A stretch of 64,000 bases of DNA from Glandiceps talaboti (GCF_964340395.1 NC_135567.1:19308806-19372805), one strand, 5' to 3'; positions 35,261-48,605 are shown, counted from the stretch's first letter. Notes: generated by a model from the sequence alone, not told the origin. Program-made: numbers and translations.

Positions 35261-36223
35261 TGATGAAAACTTAAAGGTTTGAAATGTCAGGCAACGATGA
35301 TGACATGTACACACACATACATGCCTTGCAGCAGTAACATGACATCTCAGTTGCATTTTATCCTTGGCATTCCAGAGATGGTGTTTGACACAATGGACAG
35401 TTGACAACTTGATCATTTGGGTTATTTATTATACTATTAACGCCAACACTTGATGCAAACAACAACTATTATCTCTCTGTCTGAAAACTCAAACACTATA
35501 AACACCCCACTTCAAAACTGTCCCTGACTCGACAAAGGAGGGTGAATACATCCTGTGACCTTTGACCTACCACAGACACTACACAGGAAAACACAACACT
35601 AGAATGAAATCAATGCCTCCCTTTTACTCCGAACACATGAAGCATGTCTTTTACAATTATCACTTGGAATCTCTGCTGTCCTGTTCTATTTACAGTATAA
35701 ACGTCATGACAACCATATTTACTGTAGCCTAGAATCTCTGCTGTTTTTATCTCAGAGACTTCACTCTCTGGCTTCACTTGAATATTTGGGTAAACATCAT
35801 TGCCATGCCTTGTCTCTAGACTGTACATTTTGTTCTACAGTACAACATGGCTATTTCATCCTGGAATCTATGCTATCCTGTTTTAAGTACAGCATGGCAA
35901 TTTCGACTATAGCCTTGAGTGTCCTGTTTTATAATATAGTATATCATGGCTATTTGTAGCCTGGAATCCATACTGTCATCCTACATTCAAGATAGGGGTA
36001 GACCCCCTGGCATTGTTTAAATCAGTTGCCATGTGCATGTACTTGCCCTAGAGAGTATATACAGTTAAACTCACAGACTTTCTTATATAGGTAAGGTTTA
36101 CAATAGGGTTACACCCCCCTGACATAACGCCTACATGTCCCCCTAACCCCATATCTCCAATTAATTGCAAATATTCATGTGCATCAATTTTCATTTTTTG
36201 TTAAATGAGATTTGTCTCTGACT

Positions 36224-36412
36224 CAAACACACACACACACAGATACAAACACACACATACACACACACTGATACAAACACACACACAGATACACACACAG
36301 ACATGTATTCACGCAAACAAACACACTCGCACAAAACACATGCACACAAAGGCATGCACACACACACACGCACGCACACACACATACATACACACACGCG
36401 CGCGCACGCACA

Positions 36413-36488
<76 letters not shown>
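36224..36488. repeat. (CA)n microsatellite with GC-containing variants
   Basis: Interrupted CA with CACGCACGCA, CATACA and CGCGCG blocks, pure from about 36420. Frames on both strands are artefacts. Confidence 0.97.
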
Positions 36489-36489
<1 letters not shown>

Positions 36490-36729
36490 CAACTTAAACA
36501 CAGTACAGTGTTCACTTCCAGTCATAGTGAAAACCTGTTTCTACATGCAGTCGTTGACTGTCAAACAATTTTAAACTGTAATACATCATGTCTACACTCC
36601 GCCTCAGGCATATACATTTACTTGAGTACACACTGTTGTTGTATATTCATGAATTAAACCCTTGATCAAAGAAAGGTCCATGCATCTAGATTTGTTAGTA
36701 TTTCCTCTTCAATATATAAAACAAATTAT

Positions 36730-37155
36730 ATCCAATGTGTTTGTTTAAATTGGTACAAATTTAAGTTGGTAAAATCTACCCACAGGACCCAGTTATTTTC
36801 ACCAGGTTTTCCAACCAGTGTTTTTGTCACAAGTTTGGTAAGTAGGTAAAATCTATCTGACTTTCCCAGTCATTTTACCAGGGTTCCCTACCAGTGTTTT
36901 TGTTAAGGGTGGTAAGTAGGTAAAATCTACCTGAGTTTCCCAGTCATTTTACCAGGGTTCCTTACCAGTGTTTTTGTTAAGGTGGTCAGTAAACTCTACC
37001 TGAGTTCCCTACTAATTTTACTAGGGTTCTCTACCAGTGTTTTTGTTAAGGGTGGTAAGTAGGTAAAATCTACCTGAGTTCCCTACTAATTTTACCAGGG
37101 TTCTCTGCCAATGTTTTTAGGGTGGTAAGTAGGTAAAATCTACCGGAGTTTTCAA
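36730..37155. repeat. ~72-bp tandem repeat
   Basis: Five to six units of GGTAAGTAGGTAAAATCTAC, CTGAGTTCCCTACTAATTTT, ACCAGGGTTCTCTACCAGTG and TTTTTGTTAAGG. Related in theme to the array at 51.46-51.72 kb. Confidence 0.85.
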
Positions 37156-37659
37156 CGTATTTGCATGGCCTCTACATCAAAATTACGGTATGGAAATATA
37201 CTTAGTTTACTACAATTACCTTATTCTGTAACCATGGTTACTCAACCTTATCAACAACACGACTATCTATTTATAGTTTCCAAGATCATTTATAATGCAT
37301 ACAATTCCCCTGAAGCACATACAATCTCATTCAATTTGAAATGAAACCTTCTTTCTAAAACTTAACAATATGGCAATACAGTGTACCATGTAGAGAATAT
37401 TCTAAATGTTCATATTTTACAGTTTTGTAATTTTAATAAAATTATTTCTGACAAAAAACAGATGTAATCTTACTCGTACATAGATGTGAAACTGAAATTT
37501 GCACAAATTTGTAAAAAAATTTCTGACAAAAAACAGATACAATCTTACTTAGTACATAGATGTGAAACAGAAATTTGCTGAAATGTGTTATTTTTCGATA
37601 AAACATATGTAATAATAACACAACCTCGTCATTATCATGTCACTTTAGTTCTAGTATGG

Positions 37660-37888
37660 TTATACTCAGGGGTATTTGCACCCATGCTTGCAGTGTTTTC
37701 TACTGCTATTTTGTTTGTTACGCTTGTGAAAGTACTACCTACAACACTGCAAGCACTTGTGCAAATACCCCAAGTACATGTACACCAGATTTATACTTCA
37801 GTGTTACATTTTAGTGCTTTTTCTTTTCTTTTTATTTGTATGGGCCGCTGGCCTGAAATAAAGAATAATAATAATAATAATAATAATA
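37660..37888 (+). mobile_element. LINE-like 3' end with an internal hairpin and (AAT)n tail
   Basis: GGGGTATTTGCAC..GCTTGCAGTGTT pairs with AACACTGCAAGC..GTGCAAATACCCC about 50 bp on. This is followed by GGGCCGCTGGCCTGAAATAA and (AAT)n at about 37866-37886, a typical non-LTR element tail. Coding remnants are not recognisable. 37100-37600 and 37890-38190 carry loose ~100-bp duplications only. Confidence 0.5.
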
Positions 37889-38197
37889 TACTCAAATGTC
37901 ATGGCATTCTGTTGTTATACTTTCACTAGTAAATTCTAAGAACCACAAATAATAAAATATATTTACAAATTTAAAAAGGTACACTGTGGTCAAAGCATTT
38001 TATCACCAAAATAAAATCGGGGGGAAATAGAATTTCTTTCACTGGTAAATTCTAAGTAACCACATTTACTAAAGGTAGATTTTTTCAACTGGGTATGAAT
38101 TAATACATAAACTTACAAATTTGAAATGGTACACTGCAGTCAAAGCACTTTATTTGCCAAAATAAAATCTTGGGAAAATTGAATTAATTTCACTTGC

Positions 38198-38330
38198 AAA
38201 TATGTTTTCCATACGGTCTCTGTGTTTTTGGTTTCTTCCTATCATATGTACAGCCATTACAGTTTTATATTGTCTTTTTAAGTTGATGTCAGTTTCCACA
38301 CCCACTATTTCTCGTGAGATTTCACAATTT
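38198..38330. mobile_element. Internal fragment of the Harbinger-like MITE
   Basis: Matches the middle of 34564-34944 (TACAGCCATTACAG, TATTGTCTTTTTAAGTTGAT). The ends are missing. 38430-39000 is very AT-rich with a ~220-bp loose duplication and nothing coding. Confidence 0.6.
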
Positions 38331-39004
38331 CAAAAAAATGCAAAAATAAGTAGTGACTATATAAAAATAAACACAATGTACCAGTCTGGTAATTAGTAAA
38401 AATTAGTCTTTGAGAACTAGCTGAAGACTAAAATCGCAAAATTTTCTAGTGGTGAAAATATGTAGGTTTACAGTATTACTTCACATTGTATTATTCATTT
38501 ATTACAGCGTCGGACATCGCACGCTTTCACAGGTATAATCTGCAGTGATTAATCTTTAATGTCAACGGCATCTGTTAACTAAATAATTTGTATCATGACT
38601 TACACTTACTCTGATAGTAATAATAAATTTTATATTAAAATATTATTTTTTTATAAATTTCTATACCATATTTTTGTACAACTCTTTTAGTTATTGAATA
38701 AAATATTTTATAAATAAATTCTTTAATTATACTGAACTGTTTTAATACAATGTTTTATTTTAAAATTGGTCAGTACAGCTAAAATATTCTTTTATAAAAT
38801 GTTCATACATGACACACATCAATGCTTTGATATTACCAATAAATTTTATATGAACATATTCAATTTTTTATGAATTCTTATCACATTTTTTATAAAACTC
38901 TTTTAGTAAGTAATTAAATAAAACATTATATTAAAATAGGTTAGTATAATTAAATAATTTATTTTTAAAATGTTCATGCATGACACTTAACTATAATTAA
39001 CTTA

Positions 39005-39820
39005 GTTGTTATCACAGTATAGTAAACACTAGTGTAGCACTGAGCTAGCTACCCTGTTAAACTCTAGTCCAGGCGGAAAATGATTCTGGGGCTATGCTGT
39101 AAATTGGTAAACTGAAACAGGTGGATACCAGCTCTGGGTTGTATCTTCTTCTTCTTACATAACTGGCCACCTTCAACATGTTGAAGATTTTGCCAGTGAG
39201 TGCGCAACAAAAAATGAGGATGGTGAATTCAAGCAGTACTGATTCAAAGTAAATAAATAAAAGAAAAATAAATAGTAAATAAATATTACAGTTTTTGTAT
39301 TTAGTTGTCCAAGTGTGATGCCACTTGAGATTTGAAAGTATCAAGTGATTCTACAATTACAATCTCTGGTGGCAGATTGTTCCATTCTGTGATGTATGTT
39401 CTATACCTCTCTGTCTTATCTCTGTCACATCTCTGTAGTGTTAGTTGTTATCACAGCATAGTAAACACTAGTGTAGCACTGAGCTAGCTGCCCTGTTAAA
39501 CACTAGTCCAGGCAGAAAATGATTCTGGGGCTATACTATAAATTGGTACACTGCAGGATAGGATACCAGCTCTGGGTTGTGTGTTCTATACCTCTCTGTC
39601 ACATGTCTGTGGTGTTAGTTGTTATTACAGCATAGTAAAAACTAGTGTAGCACTGAGCTAGCTGCACTGTTAAACACTAGTCCAGGCGGAAAATGATTTT
39701 GGGGCTATACTACAAATTGGTACACTGCAACAGGTGGATACCAGCTTTGGGTTGTATGTTCTATACCTCTCTGTCACATCTCTGTCACATCTCCGTGGTG
39801 TCTATTAACTTCAAATTGTT
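39005..39820. repeat. Three-unit repeat, the first containing a LINE fragment
   Basis: Units start with GTTATCACAGTATAGTAAAC near 39007, 39446 and 39619 and contain GAGCTAGCTRCCCTGTTAAA and GGATACCAGCTCTGGGTTGT. Units 2 and 3 are about 172 bp. Unit 1 is longer because it keeps a LINE segment, of which later units carry only the edge (TGTTCTATACCTCTCTGTC). Confidence 0.8.
39303..39433 (-). pseudogene. LINE ORF2 C-terminal fragment
   Basis: The minus strand reads DRDKTERYRTYITEWNNLPP and continues EIVIVESLDTFKSQVASHLDN-stop. This fits the WNxLPxxxVxxxSLxxFKxxLxxHL terminus of non-LTR retrotransposon reverse transcriptase proteins. Nothing upstream is preserved, so it is a relic. Confidence 0.8.
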
Positions 39821-40099
39821 ATCACAACACAGCAAACACTGTTATCAGTTAGATGTGTGTCTTTAATCTCAAATCAACAAAGTTTACACCTGTGTAGTCC
39901 AAACAGTCCCGCCTCCACTATCAGGGGGGATGAAAGGTCAACTAAGGTCAACTAAGGTCAACCTTACCTCCTGATGTCAAAACATCCACAACAGCTGTTT
40001 TTATCTGTTTATTTATATACTGACAGTAAATAATTTTTAGAGAATAAGAAAGATAAATAAACTCTACCCAAGTTCCCCATTCATTGTTAAACCTGCCCT

Positions 40100-40865
40100 T
40101 GCTGTAAATGGGTATTATTCTTTTCGATCAAACAACCAACAATAAGTTTACTGAAAATTGTTAAAATATCAACAATTAGAAAGGTACATTGTACCTAGAA
40201 GTACAATAGTATAGTAATATTAAAGTTGAAATTATGATTCATCCATGGTTTCAAAAAACAACAAAAAGTATGTGCTACCTGAGGTATTTAAAATTCCTAC
40301 ACTTAGATTATTAGTATGCATGACAAAACCAAACTGTTAAAATACCAATAATTAGATATTGTACATGTCAATTAGAGATCTATTTTATCTTAAAAAGTAT
40401 ATAGTATAAGTTAAAATAATGATTTATTCATGGTTTCAAAACTGAACGAAAGCTATGCTACCTAGATATTTAAAATTCCTACACTTAGATTACTAGTATT
40501 CTTGAGAAAAACAAAATTGTTAAAATACCAACAATTAGATATTGTACATGTCAATTAGAGATCTATTTCATCTTAAAAAGTATATAGTATAAGTTGAAAT
40601 AGTGATTCACCCATGGTTTCAAAACCGAACGAAAGCTATGCTACCTGGATATTTGACATTCCTACACTTAGATTACTAGTATTCTTGAGAAAATAAAATT
40701 GTTAAAATACCAATAATTAGATATTGTACACATGTCAATTAGAGGTCAATTTTATCTGAAAAAGTATATAGTATAAGTTGAAATAATGATTTATTCATGG
40801 TTTCAAAACCGAACGAACACTGTGCTACCTGGATATTTGAAATTCCTCCACTAAATACTGTCCAC
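40100..40865. repeat. ~185-bp tandem array, four units
   Basis: CATGGTTTCAAAACCGAACG occurs near 40243, 40430, 40613 and 40797, with ATTAGATATTGTACATGTCA and AAAAAGTATATAGTATAAGT between. Non-coding. 39821-40100 and 40866-41430 have no supported gene. Confidence 0.9.
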
Positions 40866-41432
40866 AGATTATATTATAAATATTGCTATTACGATTTAAA
40901 TCAGTTTATCTCAATAATTCTAGTAGACAATTTTACGGACAATACAGACAAGTAACAGCTGTTGTCTAACAATAGAAGACACAAATGATAATACATGTGA
41001 CCTTTGACACAGATATGACCTTTGACTCGGTACCACAGCTCTAACCAAACAATAGATATTTGTATTGCGTACTTTTGACACAGTTTTAGTACAAAGGTAA
41101 TACCTTAAATTAGACGCAAGATCAATAGTTCCATTTAGGATAACAAAATTAATTCTTTTACTCTGGGGGTGGAAGGGTTTCAGCCATTTCAGTTCTCATC
41201 CTACAAAATCAATTTCACTTTTAATGGATGTTTTGTACCCCTAAATACAACCATTTTTTAATTATGTCAAATTGAGAAATGGAAGAATTTTCGCTATAGT
41301 AAATACATGGCACTAAACCATTTTTTATTCACTACATACTGGCTTTATATGCATGGCACTACATACTACTACATACCGATCAGAAAGTGATTGTACAGTT
41401 CGAAACAATTTTCAATTTTGGAAAATATAGTT

Positions 41433-41452
41433 GGGGGGGGGGGGGGGGGGGG
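41433..41452. repeat. Poly-G run
   Basis: About 19 consecutive G; possible G-quadruplex former and possible sequencing or assembly length error. Confidence 0.9.
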
Positions 41453-41724
41453 CACTACTTACGAGCTTACAAGCCCAGTCAAATTAGCACTACATGTATG
41501 AGGTAGTGTTAAGGATAGTTCAGATATTAACCCTTAGTTGCTAATACATGATACTAGGATACATGTATTAATATTAAAGATCATCCTTCTCCCCATCTTT
41601 CCCTACCAGTAGCAGGCCTCTCCCTCTCTTGTTCCCTCATCTCCCCCTCTGGTCCCCCTCCCCCCTCATCTACTCTTATTAGGCCCTCTCCTTAAAGACC
41701 TCTCTGCCTTCACACTAGCAAACA

Positions 41725-41885
<161 letters not shown>

Positions 41886-41989
41886 GTTCCCCTTTCGCTT
41901 CTCTTCCCTCCCCAATCCTAGATGTAAGTATCACACTCATTCAGCAGCCACTAGGCACTGTTTCTTAACAACTTGACATCCACACTACT

Positions 41990-42835
41990 AGGCACTGACT
42001 CTGTAACTTGACAACATAGTTATGGCATGTATGTACAGGTAGGTATATAGCTAATCAACTCTACACTCAAGGTGAGAACATACTGTGATAATGAACAACA
42101 CAGCCATAAATACCACACTTACATGTCACTCAACCAAGTAGTTCCTATACAGTATTGTTATGATTTACACCTCCACTCTTTAGTGAGAAACCATGTTGAC
42201 ATCCAGACTACTAGAACTAGACACTGACTCAGTAACTTGACAACATAGTTATGGTTAATACATACAGGTAGGTATCTGATCAACTCTACTCTCAAGGTGA
42301 GACCATACTCTGATAATGAACTATACAGTCATAAATACCACACTTACATGTCACTCTACCGAGTAGTTCCTATACAGTATCGTTATAATTTACACCTCCA
42401 CTCTTTAGCGAGAGCATGTTGACATCCACACTACTAGACACTGACTCTGTAACTTGACAACGTAGTTATGGTTAATACATACAGGTAGGTATCTGATCAA
42501 CTCTCCTCTCAAGGTGAGAACACCCTCTGTGATAATGAACTATACAGTCATAAATACCACACTTACATGTCACTCTACCGAGTAGTTCCTATACAGTTAC
42601 TGAGTATTGTTATGATTTACACCTCCACCCTTTAGTGAGAAACCATGTTGACATCCAGACTACTAGACACTGACTCTGTTACTTGACAACGTAGTTATGG
42701 CATGTATGTACAGGTAGGTATATAGCTAATCAACTCTACTCTCAAGGTGGGAACATACTGTGATAATGAACAACACAGCCATAAATACCACACTTAGATG
42801 TCACTTTACCCGAGTGACACACGTATGTAAAGTGT
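41990..42835. repeat. ~225-bp tandem array, four units
   Basis: GACTCTGTAACTTGACAACA near 41997, 42224, 42439 and 42670, with ATACAGGTAGGTATCTGATC, TCATAAATACCACACTTACA and TTTACACCTCCACTCTTTAG. Confidence 0.9.
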
Positions 42836-42959
42836 ACCTCAAATAGTTGATTGACTACTTAGAAATCAATGATTGTCAAGGTGAGAAATGTTTCCGATAA
42901 TGAACAACAACGCAATAATGTATACTATTATTAAATGTCAGATTTGGATAGTTAGTATT

Positions 42960-43275
42960 ACTGTACAACAATCTGTATATATTTATATTACCAGTGTTAG
43001 CTTAGTGTTTACATTGAGATGGTGCAGTTACGAACACATACTGGTGGGGTGTTGGTACCAGCATAGTGTTAGCACTGAGCTAGTCTGGTGTTAACATAGG
43101 ACTGGTGTAGATATTAACTTCCAGTTGCTAACACATACAGGTGAGGTGTTAGTGCCAGCCTAGTGTTAGCACTGAGCTAGTCTGATGTTAACAAAGGGCA
43201 GGTGTAGGCATTAACCTTTTGCTAACATGTTGGTGAGATATTAGTGCCAGCCTAGTGTTAGCAGTGGTAGCACTA
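42960..43275. repeat. Inverted counterpart of the 2.9-3.3-kb repeat
   Basis: Three units of GTGTTAGCACTGAGCTAGTC, TGGTGTTAACA, TTCCAGTTGCTAACACATAC and GGTGAGGTGTTAGTGCCAGC. This is the reverse complement of the modules at 2866-3300. A hAT-family end fragment (CTTAGAGGGCATACTGG) is at about 43816. 43276-44240 is otherwise unassigned. Confidence 0.85.
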
Positions 43276-44245
43276 GCCCAAAACATGAGCTTGACAAGTA
43301 CTATACCAATATATTCAGTAGTTAGAGTTTTTGAAACCTTTGATGTTGCATTTTCCTGTGATCATCTAGTTTTTATTTTTGTGAAATTTGAAATATTTTT
43401 TCCTCTAAATTTCCTACCTGATACTTGTGTAGAAATGACTGTCATAGGTGTGAAAATGAACCGATACTAACAAAGCTATAAATACCAGAATGAAGTACCA
43501 CAACTACTTAGTCACCAATATATTCTGTAATCGGAAGTTATTTCAAATATTTTGTAAACTGCTGATCACCTATTAATACATCAATCACCACTACGGTTAG
43601 ACATATTTAATTATAGTAACCTTGACTTTTATTATAAAAAATTTATTGACCACTGGTCAAAATTTAAAATTTTACTTCTTATCAGAAGTATATAGGAGTA
43701 CAAAAATAGAATGACTCTTACAACTGCTGACATCAAACTGTGGATGACAACAGGGAAAGTAAACAACTGATTTGGATTAATAACACTTTCACAACATGTT
43801 GGATGTATAGAGACTTGGCTTAGAGGGCATACTGGACATACATGCATTGAAGAATTCCTTAACTTTTTGTTTTACATTTAGGGTCGGAGACTTAAATTAC
43901 AATTATTTATTAACATTAAACTAGGGTCATTCAGGTTATCGGAAACAGACAATTTTTTTGTTCTTTAGTCTAAGTAAAATATGAAACGCCCGTAGAGTCA
44001 ACCACTTTACCGCTATTATTAGTTGTAACAGCTGTCTCTTAGTAGTGTGGCTTCACAGAAGGTCATATAGGCAGCTGAGTAATAAAATAAAGTACAGACC
44101 CCACCCCATTAAAAGGGCAATAAACTTTTATTTGTTTAGCCTCATAATTAGACTTGGAGGTTTGAATAAACATATACTCTTGGCTTGTCTGACTGAGTGG
44201 TCAAGTCATGATGACACTAGAACGATGGGAAATGTAAATAATCAG

Positions 44246-44397
44246 ATATTATTCCAAATATTTTCTTTCATTCAGCCAAAGAAAATAAGATAGTGATCTA
44301 TGGGGCCTTTGTCACTATGAGTCACTAGAATCGTAGTGACAACCCTTAGTTCATGAGTATTTTCCGGCTGAATGAAGAAAAATATTGGAGAATAACA
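44246..44397. mobile_element. MITE related to 13252-13407
   Basis: Ends ATTATTCCAAATATTTTCTT and the inverse GAAAAATATTGGAGAATAA; inner CACTATGAGTCACTAGAATC. As at 13.4 kb, similarity continues to the right (TTATACCAGYGCCAGTAA, CACAGCAGAAC). Confidence 0.7.
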
Positions 44398-44814
44398 CAA
44401 TTATACCAGCGCCAGTAACATTAAAGAAAAATTAGGGAAAGTAATGTCAATTTTGAATGTTTTCATTCATATTTTGAACACAGCAGAACCAGTGACATAC
44501 AAATGTTACATCATTGTTGTCATGACATACACACACATTGTTGTGATGTAGAACGACCAGACCAGAGAATATATTCCATATTTTTTGTTCAACTTGGTCA
44601 TGCATGGTATAATATACAGTTGTAGTCTTATTAATAACACCTTGATTGCCTTGTTGAAAGTTTTCTTTTATGTATTCATAAAACGGGAAACATAAGAATA
44701 AATATGAGTGGCCTAATAAAATATAATTTGATTCAATGATATAATGGTTTACATACAGATTACATACAATGTTACATAATGTAATTGAATTGTTCAATTT
44801 GTTGCCACTTTATA

Positions 44815-45435
44815 CTATAGAAATCAATACAGTACTCAAACTAGTTACATTTTATATTAGCTACAAATTGATACAATGTCTTATTAATAGATCAATCTGT
44901 AACAACATAATCTTGCTAATCCATAGCATCTAATCTAGCAATATTGGTACAACACTTTTGTATTAGCTACAAACGGATACACTGTATTACAAATTGATAC
45001 ACTGTGTTACAAATAGCTCAGTCTGTAACAACATAATCTTGCTAATCTCATAGCATCTAATATAGCAATATTGGTACAACACTTTGATACTAGCTACAAA
45101 CTGATACACTATTACAAATAGCTCAGTCTGTAACAAGATAAGTATGCTAATCTGATAGATACTATCTAATCTAGCAATATTGGTACAACACTTATATTAG
45201 CTACAAACGGATACAGTGTATTAGAAATTGATACACTGTGTTACAAATAGCTCAACCTGTAACAAATAATCTTGCTAATCATGGTATCTAATCTAGCAAT
45301 ATATTGGTACAACTTTTACATTAGCTACAAACTGACACACTGTATTACAAATTGATACACTGTTTCAAATAGCTCAATCTGTAACAAGATAATCTTGCTA
45401 ATCTCGCATATCTAATCTAGAAATATTTGTGGTAT
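44815..45435. repeat. ~115-130-bp tandem array, five units
   Basis: TAGCTCARTCTGTAACAACA, ATAATCTTGCTAATC, CATCTAATCTAGCAATATTG and GTACAACACTT recur. Internal (GATACACTGTATTACAAATT) sub-repeats vary between units. Confidence 0.88.
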
Positions 45436-45579
45436 TTGTAAAACACACCTTAACAATCGGTGTGGGTTTTTTTTGATTGAGTTATGATATCAATGGGCTA
45501 TCATCACCCTCTAGCTCATATTTGGCCACCCTACCGGCATCATGTGTTAGTTACAGAAGGTTCAACTATTGTATTAGCC

Positions 45580-45955
45580 CTATGCAGCCAAAACAATGTC
45601 CTATATGTCCCCACAAGCAAATTAATGTCAACGTCCAGAACATGCAGGTGCAATCACTTTTAATAAGCTTACCCAAAAAGTTCGTAGTTCACCGTCTTTT
45701 AGCGTTTTTAAGACAAATTTTATAGAAGCATATTTTAAATGAGTTTTATTGTTTCCTGCATATTGTATTTAATTTGTTTATGATTCCTGCATATTGTATA
45801 TTGTATTTGTCTTCTTTGTATTTCTGTGTGTGTTTTACTTATCCTGTTTTTGTTGTCTTTTAGAGGGTCCTGGGGAAGACTAGCTTTTAGCTAACCAGGT
45901 TATCTGTATGATATTTAACCCTCTTTAAATAAAGTTTAAATAAAATAAATAAAAT
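45580..45955 (+). pseudogene. Decayed LINE ORF2 C-terminus and 3' UTR
   Basis: The plus strand reads KVRSSPSFSVFKTNFIEAYF then K-stop (about 45677-45739), the VRxxxSFxxFKxxL terminus of a non-LTR reverse transcriptase. The upstream frame is broken. A 3' UTR with GGGTCCTGGGGAAGACTAGC and an AATAAA-rich tail follows. A similar GGACCCAGGGAAGATTGGCC tail occurs at 56.56 kb. Confidence 0.75.
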
Positions 45956-46228
45956 ATGTGTATACCCCAGAGACACAGTGACTAGCTGACTTGACAATGC
46001 TACTCATCAGAACATAACCTAGTATGTCATGTCAAACCAGATAGCCAAGTCTCTGTGCAACTATATGAATGCTAGACTTGCTCAGTGTTAACATCAGACC
46101 ATCAAGTAATCTTGTAATTTTCTGTGTATGTGTAAAAAACGTGTCTCATAAGTGAAACACATTTCTCCTGTAGAATTTAGTATTTATGGTATTTTTCATT
46201 GGTTGGAGCAGATCGCAACTAACACCTC

Positions 46229-46557
46229 AAACAAGAATTCTGTGGTTCTGATTATGCTCAATTTTAGAATAGGTGGGGTAGGTAGATTTTTTATACATTT
46301 AAAAAAATTTTTTTTTGTGTGTGTGAGTGTCTAGTTCAGGTAGTTATGTTTTTCATTGTTTTACATATGGTCTCTGTGTTATTGGTTTTTTCCCATCATA
46401 TGTACAGCCATCACAGATTGGAAGAACAGTTTTATATTGTCTTTTTAAGTTGATGTCAGTTTCCGAATCCACTATTTGTTGAATACATAAAAAAGGTTAG
46501 GGTCGGCAGCAAAAAAAAAGGAGTCAGGTAACTGGAACCAAATAATTTTTTTTAGGC
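46229..46557. mobile_element. Harbinger-like MITE (third copy)
   Basis: Left part TGTGGTTCTGATTATGCTCA, then GGTGGGGTAGGTAGATTTTT and TATTGTCTTTTTAAGTTGAT; right end GGAACCAAATAATTTTTTTT plus AGGC. The left end is decayed and no clear TAA pair remains. Confidence 0.7.
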
Positions 46558-46684
46558 ATAAGCTATCATATCTTATGAGAGTTTGGTACACACTTTAATA
46601 TGTAGTAATGTTCTGAAAATAAAACATATTGCCACTCTGATATTTAAAATTATAAAAGTAACTCCTCAAGGAACACTTCTGACT

Positions 46685-46910
46685 CCCTGCAGTCACAGTG
46701 TATCTGTGAATACATTGTAAGTAGGCAGTTGTCTCTAGCTCTTTACAATACCGCTTGGCACTGTAGTGAGGTTTATTTCTCTTTGTAGTCTAGTTCCTAC
46801 AGTATCTCTGACTACATGTACATAGGCAGTTGTCTCTAGTCCTTTACAATACCGCTTGGCACTGTAGTGAGGTTTATCTCTCTTTGCTTTAAACCGCTTT
46901 CACTATGTGA
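46685..46910. repeat. ~110-bp duplication
   Basis: GGCAGTTGTCTCTAGYYCTT, TACAATACCGCTTGGCACTG and TAGTGAGGTTTATYTCTCTT occur twice (about 46730 and 46827). Confidence 0.8.
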
Positions 46911-47189
46911 TGGGATATATCTCTCTTTTAAAGTCCCGGCATTTAAGAAAAATATTTGTCACATAATAAAAGAATCCATATACAACCACAAAATAAACAC
47001 AGGATCACAAGTAAAATATAAAGATGCAACTGAATTATCTTGTGAATCTTTGTGACTAGGGTCTGACAAATTGCAAATACGGAGCTAACCAGTGGTCAGT
47101 CCTTTCAGTGAGGTTATACAGGCTAAAAACTCACAAAGGTGTGACGCTTAGAGGCTTGGCTCATTTTTAGTTTCACAATGCTGTGAACA

Positions 47190-47560
47190 GTCAAGCCAAA
47201 CAGTCAAGTCAAACAGGTCTTTGAGTTTGTTCATAAAAGACTCCACACCATCTCTAGCTCTTTGCAATGCCGCACTGACTCTAGTAGCAGTACATGTATT
47301 TATCTGTACAATTCTGCACTAACTGTTCCGCTGGAAGTCACTTGTCCCTGCAAGAGTCCAACTTCAAAGAGCTTTGGGCTAAACAGTCAAGTCAAACAGG
47401 TCTTTGAGTTTGTTCATAAAAGACTCCACACCGTCTCTAGCTCTTTGCAATGCCGCACTGACTCTATAATACTAGTAGCGGTATATGTATTTCTCTGTAC
47501 AATTCCGCACTAACTGTTTGGCTGGGAGTCATTTGTCCCTGCAATACCGCGTTCACTATG
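47190..47560. repeat. ~185-bp tandem duplication
   Basis: CAGTCAAGTCAAACAGGTCT through CTGGGAGTCAYTTGTCCCTG occurs twice (about 47198-47355 and 47383-47545), with the second copy carrying a short TATAATA insertion. No coding role. Confidence 0.85.
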
Positions 47561-47666
47561 TGGGTTATTAATTTATAGCATGGACATATGGCTGCAAAGG
47601 TTAAACTTTCAGATTTAATAGACTACATACAATTGTTGTCACAGAAACATACGTACATCGATATAT

Positions 47667-48018
47667 TTTTGGCCATATGAATGAGGATTGGGGTATTTAT
47701 TTTGGATTTTTAATTTATAAAAATTTTATCATGGCTTTCTAGAAATCTACTGAAGAAATCAATGTAAAACATATGCCAAGTCCTTGTTTGTAACACAATA
47801 AATTGCAAAAAGATTAATAAATGCGTAAAACGTTCAGCATTGTAAACTTTTGATACATTTTTTCAGCTTTTTGCAATGTATTGAGTTACAAACACAGACT
47901 TGGCATATGTTGTTTCACATTGATTTTTCAAGTAGGAAGCCACGATAAAATTGTTTTAAATGTACTTAAATTAAAAATCCAAAATAAATACCCATTCCTC
48001 GTCCATATGGCCACTTTA
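47667..48018. mobile_element. Long-hairpin MITE
   Basis: GGCCATATGAATGAGGATTG, GGGTATTTATTTTGGATTTT, ATGCCAAGTC, TTGTTTGTAAC and TGCAAAAAG (left arm) are mirrored in inverse in the right arm, ending GTCCATATGGCCACTTTAAG. The arms are about 150 bp with a loop of about 50 bp. No clear target duplication. Confidence 0.8.
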
Positions 48019-48414
48019 AGCTACGTACTCAAAAACTGACATTTACTGATTTACAAGATATTGTCTTAGGAACTGGGGTTATCAAAAATTTGATCTCTAA
48101 TTATCATCTTTGTTCCTGCTATTTTATGATGGTTTATAAATGACATAAATCTAAGTCAGAATTCATCACCATACATTCTAAATAGATTTCAAAATAAACT
48201 AATAAATACCTTTGTACTGAATCACTATAACAGTTTCCTCACTTTTTGCCAGAATACTTTTCTACACATATACCAGTAAACTAAACTAGAATTTTACTAG
48301 CACAGCTAGACTTGGCTATCTGTCTTTAACATGTTGTTGTGAGAATAGTACTTAGACTCAGATAGCCAAGTCTGGGCTGAAATTTGATACATATTTCAAG
48401 TAGGGTCCTTCTCA

Positions 48415-48490
48415 GTTCAAGAATATTTCTGAAATTGGTAGCCCACTAGGACTAGCATTTAGAAAAAAGTTTATTTCAAGCCCTGTACAA
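48415..48490. mobile_element. End fragment of the CAGGGCTTGAAATTAAC family, inverted
   Basis: CTGAAATTGGTAGCCCACTA followed by GTTTATTTCAAGCCCTG. Confidence 0.6.
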
Positions 48491-48605
48491 TGGCATCCCA
48501 ATCTCTTATTTTCATTACATATTTCACTCTGGCCATATTGATCAGTTCTCACGGGCAATGTGGTATTATTATTGTTGTTATAATATGCATTGGTATACCT
48601 GGTTG

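Noticed and set aside
44447-44797. 116-codon minus-strand frame as a gene
   Set aside because: AT-rich composition, overlaps sequence shared with a dispersed repeat at 13.4 kb, and lacks splice context.
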